From the NCBI GenBank assembly GCA_015501585.1, contig JADNRY010000059.1, positions 214,932-278,931 on the forward strand: DNA of 64,000 nt, read 5' to 3'. This DNA comes from Rhodocollybia butyracea (taxonomy: Eukaryota > Basidiomycota > Agaricomycetes > Agaricales > Omphalotaceae). Every line of letters begins with the position of its first letter. Position 1 is the stretch's first letter. A program made the translations under genes and the position numbers. The notes below the pieces were generated by a model that was not told the DNA's origin, made no database searches, and saw only the letters and a list, made by a program, of their open reading frames with translations. Below, one piece after another: positions 46,250-57,071 of the stretch.

Positions 46250-49200
46250 ATGTCCGGTATAGCTCGCCCAGCATGGCAGACTGAAGAGCTTGAAGATGAA
46301 TGGGTAGAGGCCGGGGCAGAGGACGAAGAGTCTGACGATGAGCAGTTTAACGGCACCCGCTCAATATCCTTTACCGTGCCACTTTCTACAAAAATACACA
46401 CTATAAACGACATCTCTTCACCATCTAGTCCGCAACCAATAGGCACATTTTTGGTTCATCAGAGCATCCCCAATGTACCGCTTTTACCCAAAACTCCTGG
46501 GCGGAATAAGAAAGCCAATATCAAAGACTTTTTTAGTCCAATGCCGCTAGAAAGGATGTTTGAACCTCCTTCACCACCGCAGCCAAAGTCTGTTTCTCTT
46601 TCTGCACAATCTCCAGCCTCGGACGAGATCGTGGAAACCGACATTCCCAATATGGTTTCTTTCGACGGTAGAAAGCCCAGTGTGGATTGTCAGTTTACTT
46701 TTTCGGCGCCCAGAGACGGTTTTCTTAATCTTGAAAACCGCCCACAGGCCGAAAGTACCCCTGGAAATCCAACCAAGACAAACCCTCCTCCTCCCTCGAG
46801 CGATCCTCCTCTTCGACTATTCCAGTTCCAATATGATACCTATACACGAGAACATCTTTCCGCCATGGTTGACTCCATTGCAGTCAATCCTGCGTTGGGT
46901 TCCGGAACGACAAATTCACCTGTCAGCCTTGATCATGGCCTATCAACGGTTTCGGAAGCCACACACTCTCATTCTTTCCACTTGCGAAGCGCAAAACGCA
47001 TCAAACTTAGTCCCAAGAGTGACTTTGAACAGGGGGATAAGGCTCAACGACCGAAGCTATATGGCAAGGACTATGTAGGAGAATCACGATCGCTGATGCA
47101 ACAGATCAAACAAGCTCGCGATTTTTCAACCATATCCACTGTCGCGAGCGCTCGGGAGCATGATACTTCGGACTCTGGTGCGTTGAATACTCATTCACCA
47201 ATTATGCAGTAGAGTTAATTAGTGACAGATCCTTCGACCTCAAGTGCGGATCCGGCATCAGGGACACCAAACTCTTTCGCTAACCCTCGTTCTTCGACAA
47301 AGTTCCGACTTCAGGCGGCGACTTTAATGGCACAGATTAAAAACGACATGAAGGGTCAGAAGCGCATCTTTTCGGGAGACAGTGAATCATACATGACCAA
47401 CGCTGAGGCTAGCTCGCAGATCGAACCACGACATTCAAACCCTCGTCTTAGCCCGAGAAGAAATCTTCGCCGTTCAGCCAGTCGGAGAGAAGAGGACAAT
47501 TTGGTTCTTCACACCTCCCGATTGTCCCTATCTTCTCAACCTCGTGCAGCTCCCAATAGAACTCAACTGCCTCACATCCATGTATCTTCCGAGTCTTCAG
47601 AACACATGGTTCTTCCTGCTTCCCACCTTTCCTCTTCTCACCCGACATCTTCAGCCAACGAAGACCTCAAGCGATTTGTATCCTCTAGTACAATGTCGTC
47701 AGGGACTACTCTCACTGCTAGTAGTGCCCCTTCGTTTGCCAAGCATTCTGGCCCTGCTCAGATTCGAACTATTGCCCCAAGTGAAGTTCCTCCGCTGGAC
47801 AGACTGGGAAACATGATGTACGATAAAGTCATGATGAAGTGGGTCAAGAGCAGTGCACAAATCGATGGCGAGTACCTGCCACCAGAGGACATCAGCGAGG
47901 ATCCATTTGGCGACATCGAAAGCTTAAAGGATGACTCTGACTCAAAGCTTGATGATTCCTTGGTCGTAACAGAAGACGTCGATGCAGAAGGTTACAATGA
48001 GCTCAGTCGTGTCGAGGAACAGTCAGAGATTGACGACACGGAAGAGATGGAGTTGACAAGCTTTGAGACGGATGACCCTAGCCGTCGTATAGTCGATGCC
48101 ATGTCTGCCTTTGAAGACAGGGATACCACTGACTCTGAAGATGATGCTATACCTCAGGAACCGGTCGACCCTATTGAGTATGATTCGGAAGTTGACGACA
48201 TGGAGCAGGAGGCGGAAAAAGAAGAAAAGGAAGAGAGAAACATTCAACCTTCCCGCGTACCGGTTACTCCAGACGCTCCCGACCGTCCAATACCTTCAAG
48301 CGTGCGTTCTGCTTTGAAAACGCCCACGTCAGTACTCAAAGATGCAAGTGGCGAGCGGTACCGAACGCCACAGAGGAAGTCGAAGCATCGGCGGTCTGTC
48401 AGCTTCTCAGACGGAAAGCGGGATGGACCTATCCGCGGCCTCAGTAGGAACCTCGATTCTGGCGACGTCACTATTCCAGGGGATAGTAAGAGTGGGTTCG
48501 TACCGTCTGCCCGGTCTAAACGTATAGCAGACATGATGGTGGCACTAGATGATTCTGGTGAGTGTCGTGCCATTTGTCGTTCGTACTTTCAACTTTAAAT
48601 ATTAATCTTGCGGCACCGCCAGAGTACCACTCGGACGATTCTCCTTCGAAAACATACGGGACAGGTGATCGCCTTGAAGAGATACAACCTCTGGCCAATC
48701 GGGTACTTAGGACTTCAGCTGACGGAGGGTCGTTTAGAGACTCCGGACGTGTCTTTTCTAGGTCTCAGCGATACTCTGACAAGGATTCAGGGAATGCAAC
48801 ATTTTTGACCGAGTGCTCGTTTGGTGTGGCTCACGATCGACTGGTGCAGGTCATTACTGATGTAGAGCCGTTCGAACCGCACTGGGAAGAACTTTACTCT
48901 ATCGACCTCTCGAGCAAGAAAATTGAGAGCGTAGCTCGATTGAAGGAGTTTCTACCGCGCTTGGATTGTCTTAAACTGTACGTGAAGCTGCTTCTATTAC
49001 GACAAAAATTTAAGTTGTGATCCACTGATGTACGCCGTTCACAGAAATGCAAACCTCCTTTCCTGGCTCAGTGGAGTGCCCAACACGGTGCGAACACTTT
49101 CTGTCGCTTGCAATAGGTGGGCTTGGTTCGTTCACCGAGGTCACTCTAGGGCTGATTTACCGTTTAAAAGTCTGACAGGCCTTACTTCCTATCATCACCT

Positions 49201-50841
49201 GTTAAACCTTGAAAATCTGGACATCAGCAGGAACGATGTGGACTCGTTGACTCGTGAGACTGCTTTTGTTCTATCTATTCGATTTTGGTGGATCGAACCC
49301 TGCATATAGAATTATCATGCCTGCGACATCTTCGGGAATTGAAGGCCGACTGGAACAAAATAACCAGCCTAGAAGGACTGGAGCGTATGGATGGGCTGGT
49401 AAAGCTTAGCGTACAGGGCAATCGCATTCGATCGGTGGATATTAACCAATATCGATGGTTCGTTCTATATTTTTCCACTGCTTCATTCAAATTCTAATGG
49501 TCAGCTGATTCCTGTTCTTTGTAGGACTCGCTTGGAAATGCTTAATGTCAGCGAGAACCGGTTGGAAAACCTGCTTGGTCTGGCTTCACTGCCATCTTTG
49601 ATCGCCTTGAATATCGGTGAGTTGTTCAGCTCGGTTGGTGAAATTGTCCGGTGTTGTACGGACTAGTCCGATACTCGAATAAGCTATCTTAATGGCAAAG
49701 CGAATATGCTATCTTGATTGTGGATTTATTCCGCCGGGAGCGGTAGAGATTTTGTTTTAATTTTGTAGCCAACTCTAACGCTCACTTGCTGTTCCCGCAA
49801 TTTTGCCACAGATAGCAATTCTCTGGAGACGCTGGTGTTCGATGGGTCCCTGCCTCGATTGAAAATACTTCGTGCTAGTGGAAACCGCCTAGGGGTAGTG
49901 GATACTAGCTTTGTCCCGAATCTTCGCACGCTCTACTTGGACAACAACTCGTTGGCGAGCTTGACTAAGGTAGACCGGCTTGCCAAGTTGGAGAATCTTA
50001 GTCTACGGAACCAGAGCGGAAAGGGGTGGTGAGTATGGTCTGTGTGCGATGGCAGGGAGCTGGTTACTGACAGCCCAAGTAGCAAGTTTTTGACCCGGGA
50101 TACACGCGATGTGAAGCGCCTTTATCTTTCTGGTAAGCTCATTCAGGATTTCGTGAGCAAAGACGCCAACTGATGCCAAATTTACAGGAAATGCCCTGGG
50201 AGCAACCAGATTTCTAAATGAATCGTGCTACAATCTGGTCTATCTGGAGCTCGCAGCGTGCAGGTTGACCACTATGCCCGAAGGCTTGGCCTCGATGGTT
50301 CCGAATGTTCGAGTGCTCAACCTTAATTACAACTTTTTGGAGGACGCAGGACCATTGGAAGGCCTGACGAGACTGCAAAAGCTCACCATGATTGGGTCGA
50401 GGTTGAAGGGGACGAAAGCAGTGATCCGTTTGCTGCAAGGGATGCCGGAAGTTGAAATGCTGGATTTCAGGTACATTATACTTGTTGCTCATAATTGAAA
50501 CTCATGACTGTGTTATTGCCAGGATGAACCCGTGTACGTTAGGCTGGTACCTCCCGCTGCTGGTGAAGGACGTGCCTGGTGCACTGCAACCCTCGGAAGA
50601 CGGACGGAAAGGAGAAAAGGGGGCGAGTAGATCTGGCTGGCAGGAGCTGGATGCAAAGTTCCGACGAGACCTTCCCAACGACTCGTACATAGGCAGACTT
50701 GCTTACCGGGGACTAGTTATGCAGGCGTGTCCTCGAATCCGAATGTTGGATGGGATCGAGGTGACTGAGAAGGAGCGACTTAAAGCGGAAAAACTTTTGG
50801 CAAGTATCCTCGGGGAGAGGAGGAGGAAGGGGATCTCGTAG
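46250..50841 (+). CDS. Leucine-rich-repeat scaffold of the Nud1/Cdc11 (centriolin) type
   Basis: Eleven exons (46250-47177, 47223-48557, 48623-48977, 49045-49116, 49171-49253, 49310-49457, 49525-49616, 49812-50028, 50083-50132, 50188-50470, 50523-50841) give 1293 aa. The first 830 residues are acidic and Ser/Pro-rich, starting MSGIARPAWQTEELEDEWVE. From about residue 840 to 1200, SDS22-like leucine-rich repeats follow (LYSIDLSSKKIESV, LSVACNSLTGLTSY, LENLDISRNDVDSL, MLNVSENRLENLLGL, LRTLYLDNNSLASL and others). The end has an LRR-cap-like LAYRGLVMQACPRIRMLDGIEV. This architecture matches spindle-pole scaffolds that recruit the mitotic exit/septation network; the Nud1 assignment is from architecture and is inferred. 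One intron is 195 bp, three times the usual size here. Confidence 0.85.
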
Positions 50842-51327
50842 AGGTCCCATCATGGTGCAGATCTATCTATTCGTAGTAGTTTAATTTTCCTCGCTCGACA
50901 ATGTTATTCTATCGGTTTGTTTGCTGGTTTGGAGTGGTTTATCAGTGCCTGAAGAAATTATTCGAGGCCGCATGGGGCCTGGTGTTTATCAGTACGAATG
51001 CGGTAAGCGAGGTAATATAACCAAAACAAGGAGATGGGAAGAGAGTAGAAAGGCAGCGGCGGGGGGAGACAGAAAAAGGACAAGAGGGCGGTGAGATGGG
51101 ATGATGAAAGAAATTAGACTCTTGAAAAAGCTGAGCTTTGTTGTGACAGGGTGTGGCAGATGAAAGTCGCTGAAAATGGATCCCGGGGAGAGAGATCACG
51201 TAAAATATGATTAAATTAAAAGACGATCCATATTCGCTGATTTCTCCCACAACTTTAAATAGTGCGTCTTTCTCCGTCGTTCGTTTGAGATATCTTTCCT
51301 TCCTTTCTTCCTTCTGGCCAATAGGTG
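50842..51327. other. Intergenic: 3' end of the LRR gene and promoter of the homeobox gene
   Basis: 486 bp. The final 80 bp are CT-rich, typical of a fungal transcription start region. No gene seen. Confidence 0.5.
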
Positions 51328-53198
51328 ATGATTGACATCCCCCAGTCTTTGAGCACCGAGCTCAATACTTTCAACGTCGCCCAGCTTCAGTATTCCTTGT
51401 AAGTCTCCCAAAACATTCTGTTGTCTTGTCACTCAGCTGTCATCTTGACGTCCAGAACCGACTCTAAACCCCAATATATCCACGATTCCTCGCCGCTTTC
51501 TGCCTCGCCAGCGCTGATGTTCGATTTTTTCTTTTATCTGCTTCCACTCTCTGACTTTCATGCAGTCCCACAGATCTCGACTACGATTCTCGCCGGATGT
51601 CCAGCTCTGCAACGTCCACTGCAGACACAGAGAGCAGTATACTTTCTCAAAAGCGGCCCATGACTCCCTCTGACTCTCCAGAACCGAAAAAATTCCGTTC
51701 AGATGTCGACCAGCCCAACTGGGACATCAAGTCGGAAGACAAAGTTCAGTTGCCCTCCATTTTTACCACTTTTGAGGACGATCACACTCAGAGGCCGCCC
51801 GCGAACGAGTTTCGTCGTGCCTCTCTCCCTAATTTGTCTATCAGGCATTCGCCATATCCTCCACCTGGCTTGCGCCAGTCCTATGCACCGGCTACGCAGT
51901 CGTCGCTCGCCAACTACACCTTTCCGCCACCTGGTGCCGACGACGACAAAGGTCGTCCGAAGCTTTCCACCGATTTGGCGTACGCGCCTCCATACGATTC
52001 ATACCCCACTTCTGGTCTTTCGTCTGGCACTGGAACCACATCTTCGTCTAGCTATGGATCTCCGTCAGATTTTCACCCTGGAGCCTATTCAGACGCGGAC
52101 AACTGGAATAATTCACCATCCGGAATCGTGAGACCCAGTTCCACTCCGGGCCAACTCAGTTCTCCGGCCGTAAAATACGATGAAAGCTTACGCCATGCGT
52201 CATTTAGCGCCTCTACACAGGCACACATGTTCGCAGGCTCGGCTCGTATCTCGGGACATCATGATCGCAGGTCATTTTCTTCAGGCATAAAAACCGAGTG
52301 GAATTTTCCCAACTCGGAATTTCTTCCTCCTTCTGCCCATCAATATCCTTCTTCTCCGATGCCACCCGTGTCCTCTGCCGCCTCGCGTCCATCTCAGTCT
52401 GTGAATGCCTCCACTCTAGTAGAGCGTCCACAGCGCAAAAGGGGCAAGCTCCCCAAAGAAACCACAGACTTTTTAAAGGCATGGCTCCATCGCCATTCTG
52501 ATCACCCTTATCCCAGTGAGGAGGAGAAGAAGCAGCTTTGCCATGCTACTGGCCTCTCGATGAGCCAGGTTTCGAACTGGATGATCAACGTAAGTGGTGG
52601 TGATCTCTAACTAATCGATTTCCTTTCTGACCATACTGTACAGGCTAGACGTCGTATCCTTGCCCCTGCACGCCCATCTACAAATCCAACGACGACCGCT
52701 CCCTTTCCTCCATCTGGTCGAAGCACGTCGCTTTCCGGTCTTCTTGATGGTCGGCGCGCGTCTTTACCCGGGACTGCCCCTGACTCTCTCAATCTCTACC
52801 ACCCCATGTCGCTTCCCTCTATGCCCGGTGGTCATCCTTCTGATTACATGGGTTCGGGTAGGATGCATGGTTTACCGCAGCCTCGGCCTCATCACCATCA
52901 GATGCCTGGCGGGAATCCAGATTACCCTTCACCAGGTCGTAATATGAACATATATCCCAATTCGATGCAACAGCAGTCGTATATGAGCTCTTCCGTTCCA
53001 CTGTCGGCGCCACCATCGCTCTCTGGCAATCCATTTTCTAGCCAGGCTGGCAATCAGTCCATGTATTCGAACGGCGGGGGATATCTTCACAGTCCTCGGC
53101 TACCAGCTCCTGGTCAAGAGCAGAACCATTATTTTAGTGATGGCGCGCCGTCCAATAATGGCTCTACGCCAGGGTCAGGATATGCTACTCCTCAATAA
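51328..53198 (+). CDS. TALE-type homeodomain transcription factor
   Basis: Exons 51328-51398, 51566-52589 and 52644-53198 encode 549 aa. The homeodomain (residues about 313-373) reads RGKLPKETTDFLKAWLHRH, then SDHPYPSEEEKKQLCHATGL (three-residue loop extension around HPYP), then SMSQVSNWMINARRR; the recognition helix has WxxNxR. Flanks are Ser/Pro/Gly-rich, likely activation regions. The first exon was chosen because its ATG (MIDIPQSLSTELNTF) joins across a 167-bp intron into FPTDLDYDSRRMSSS in frame. Without it, translation could start at 51597. Agaricomycete relatives regulate fruiting-body development, but I cannot assign it to a particular member (hom1, hom2 or other). It is not in a mating-type context: no HD1/HD2 pair is nearby. 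Confidence 0.94.
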
Positions 53199-56100
53199 TG
53201 GCAATGGAAATTTTTCGTCGTGATTCGTTAACCACGCACCCAACCAAAAAGCGTCCAAATAGCATCTGTACTTTTTCTCTTGCGCATTTCTCGTTAAATA
53301 TCTCAACTATTTATTTGTCGGGCGTCGGGGGTGGTCGACTCTTTTATTTTATCTGTCCTTTTGAACATATAGTTGGTCTTTTCTCTCTTGGAGTCTTTTA
53401 CTCTTCGGATTGTTCCCGAACTCTCGTTATCGTGCACACCTTCATCAGCATTAATATCCCCTTTATTTTATTGTATCTGCGCGGTTTTCTCACTCATTCA
53501 TCTCGTCCTCCGCCGCTACATAGATAATCGTTACCGTTGTTCCTCCGTCCCATCTGTCGTTCACCATGCTTTTTTCCATGTATACCACCGCAACTCGTTG
53601 ACCATTTACCCGCACTGCACATCCTCATATTCATACCTATATATACTATAATATGTATTGGCTTTTTTTTTGCAAAGTTTGGCTCGCTCCGATTCTTCAT
53701 TACGTTTTAGTGCAAGATGCCATGGAAGCTCATCAATCAAGGCATGCAGATTGTTGATCAAGAAGGATTCCGAATGAGGACTTAGTAGTGTGATTGAGTG
53801 TGATTATAATTCTGCTCTACATACATATATGTACAAGGTCCTACGCACCGCCGTGAATGATATAAGCAGCCGCCCTTTTCTTTATGTGTACAGTGGTGAC
53901 CTTTTCATTAATCTTTTCAGTTCAAGTCATTTTACTAAATTGTCAATCATCTGAACAAGGGGCTTGTATCATCCTATACCAATTCCAGAATTGACAAGCA
54001 AGGTTCCGAAACAACCGCCATTGGAGGCTTTGGAGCGGTTTCCCAGTTTCCATCACATTGGTCGAGCAACGCGCCTGCGTTGGTTGGGAGCTGTCAAGAC
54101 GATAATTAAAAATCTTTGACGGGGATCTCGGCTGTAGAAGTTTGTACGCTAATCAGCATTTCTTACACTTGTAAGTAGTTTGTGCGCAGGGGGAACCAAG
54201 TGCAAGTGCAAGTGGAGTCGACGTTGTGATAGCAGGCCTCGGCCTCTGCATATCCCGAGTGTACAACCACACTCACGATCGCAGGATTATGGGTTGCGCA
54301 TGATCGTCTATGTAGCAACACTTCCTCGGACTCCTGTGTAAATTGTCGGGTCCTGTAGAAGATGATAAAGTTCTGCTTTCAAAAGGTGCTTCGGTGGGAA
54401 GCGCTGCTGAATCAAGTCTCAAAATGCTAGTACTACCGCCTTGCTCGTACAGCTTCTGAACGCTGAGCTCTATGAGGGCGGTCCGGGCTCTAGAAATTTT
54501 CTTTTGATGGGGATTCGCAGTCGGAATTTTCACAAGTCCTTTCATGAAGAAAACGGGCGGTCGATGGCGGTCCCCTCTCAAGCTGTTGTGACCTTGGGGT
54601 CTTCGGTTTTTGTTATTCCCGATTTCCAGAAAGACTCAATCGAGCCCTCAAGCAATCATAGAGATAGACTTGTCCCGAGATAGATGGCCTATCTCATGGT
54701 CCATGGAGGCTTAAGGGACCCGTGAGTACGCAATATAATCTTTCGTCTTCAGCCCTTGCAAGCGAAATTCCCTGAAAGGCCAAATTGAGAGAATTTTCAG
54801 GGGGCGGCGCACTGGTGGATGAGAGTTGTTAATTTGTAAGGCGGGAGTTTGTGAGATAAGTATATAAGTTGACCAGTTTAGACTTGACTCGAAACGAGCG
54901 AAATTTCAGGGTCAACGGAGACTGACTTCCCTAGAAACTTAGTAACTTCTTCCCTTCGCTATCACAGTAAGTAAGTATTCCAAGAGTGATTGGGCAACAT
55001 TAATATACAGTAGTACATACTAGTACTAGGCAGAAATACTGGCGCCAGGGTGAGTTACTGACTTATTGCGAAATATACGGGAACGGGTAGGATATGCTCT
55101 TTTATTGGTGGGAATTGGCTCTTCGTTGCTACAGTGAACATAGGCGAGAATAGAGCAAAAGTACCCCAACTCAGTTTACAGTCTTTAACCCAGCTGAGAA
55201 AAGCATCAAACCTTTTCTGGTGGCTTGGAGCGAAGCGGGGCTACCAGAGCACCGATTATTCAATCCGGAAACTGTGAGGAGGTAGGTACCAGAATAATAT
55301 GGGCAGCGCCGCCCGCTAAACGAGACACGCAAACGCATAGTGGTAAAGGAACGAAGCTGTCCGTGCTATCGCCAGGAATGGAGATCAATGTACTGGATGG
55401 GGTCTGTAGCAGAATGAAATATGAATAAAGGGCAGTATCAGATCGCCCGATAAGTATCAAGAAGCGTCGGGGTATCTACATCGGTCCGATATTCTCTCAT
55501 TCATTCCGGTAGCTGTGCGATAAGCTTATCATTAATTCGAAGTGGCTTTGACTTTAAGTACTTACAAGCATCAAGCACTGAACTGAACTTGGGGGCCAGC
55601 CGCCAAAAGCCAAGGAGAGGCCGGCAATCATTAATCATTCCCCGCATTCGAAGACAAAATAATCAGGCCAAAGAGCTTGCATTATCTAAATTACATACTT
55701 AGACCTCCAGCACCGCCGAAGAAGAAGGAGAAGGACGTAATAATTTAATCGACATACTACTGAAAATGGACAAGACAACTCAACGACGGTACCTGAGAGG
55801 GCCCCTGTTATAGAACAACGCAGGCCAAAATGAAGAATCACATCAAGTTGAGAACAAGGGTAAGCGAGAGTTTGAACACTTATTTTTTTGGCAGAATACT
55901 ACTCAGACACTACCTGATCAAGCACCCAATACCCCTGTGAGATGTGTTCCGCGGAGAGCTCCTCATACAGAAAGTCACTGTGAGCGGAAACACAAGTGTG
56001 GAATATAAGGTACCTACATCAAGTTCGCCCAAAGGTGATAGCTGTTATTGGCGAAGTCAATTTTAAGAATGAATGATTAATGCACTGTAGCTCTGATAGT

Positions 56101-57071
56101 AACCTGGAAGAAAAATCGGCACAGTGGTCCTGGGCGCACTCGCGAGACGGCTCAGCAACCTTCTTCGGATGAATGCCTCATCGATTGCGGCAGTAATCCG
56201 GAAAATAGCTGGACAGTCCAGCCGTCCGACCTCGTTCGACTGACCTCTGGGTGTAGGGAAGCCTGAGTAGGTGAGACAAGCTGGGTAGTACCATGGAAAG
56301 CAGCATCTAGAGCTTCTGATAATCTGTGGAGTTCGTTCACATTAGAGTCTGATTTGGAATACTAGCGTAGATAGCAATAAGCGTTACTACTAATGGCTAA
56401 GTTGCATACACATTAGTTGATATCTTAAGATCCACCACTCAGTATAGGGCCAAAGTCTAGGACTATAAGCTTGTGCAGCTTAGAAGAGCTCAGAAAGTTT
56501 CAAATGGCATTACTTTGAAGTATGGCATGTAAAAATGAACTTGATCCACATCTGCAAAACCTGGGACAAGCTTTGGCTGCTCTGGAGCACTCTGGAGCGC
56601 TCCAAAGCTGTCAAAGCTGCCAAAGCAACCCAGAGCAGCTCAGAGCGCTCTACAGCGAGTACCCTTGCTCTGAGATGCTTTGGACTGAATAGCAACTGAA
56701 TAGAACTGCTTTCATCAAAACCCAGGTTTTGCAGATTGGCAAGCCAAATACATAGACTTTCGTTGTTGCAGTCCAGTGACACCTAGATCTTGTGAGGCGG
56801 AGCGATACATATCTTAGGTTAGGGAGGAACACACTGTTTTTCCCGAATACTTATTGGGTAAAACCGACGCAGCTGTGGCAACCAGTCACCCTTGAGCTGT
56901 GGTCAGACTCTAAGCGCGCGCTATATATACACGTGACTCGTGATGTTTGTGACAATGGTGACTTGACTTCTTCCTTAATGCCCATGCCGAACAAGGAACA
57001 CAACCGGTCTGTGAGAGACTCGCATCGTCTCCTCGCGTCGTACCCAATAAGCTCTGCAGTTCCATCTGGAC
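53199..57071. other. 3.9-kb intergenic region upstream of SCC2
   Basis: The first 500 bp are the pyrimidine-rich 3' region of the homeobox gene. The rest has only short frames open on both strands, with no motif or splice support. A low-complexity GAGC/CAAAGC patch lies at 56560-56680, and a TATA-like box followed at once by CACGTG lies at 56922-56935. No tRNA or mobile element recognised. Confidence 0.5.
56922..56935 (+). promoter_or_regulatory. TATA-like box abutting a CACGTG in the SCC2 promoter
   Basis: TATATATA (56923-56929 region) directly precedes CACGTG at 56930-56935, about 137 bp upstream of the SCC2 ATG. Sequence match only. Confidence 0.4.

Noticed and set aside
46560..47078. 172-codon plus-strand frame
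   Set aside because: Out-of-frame shadow of exon 1 of the NUD1-like gene.
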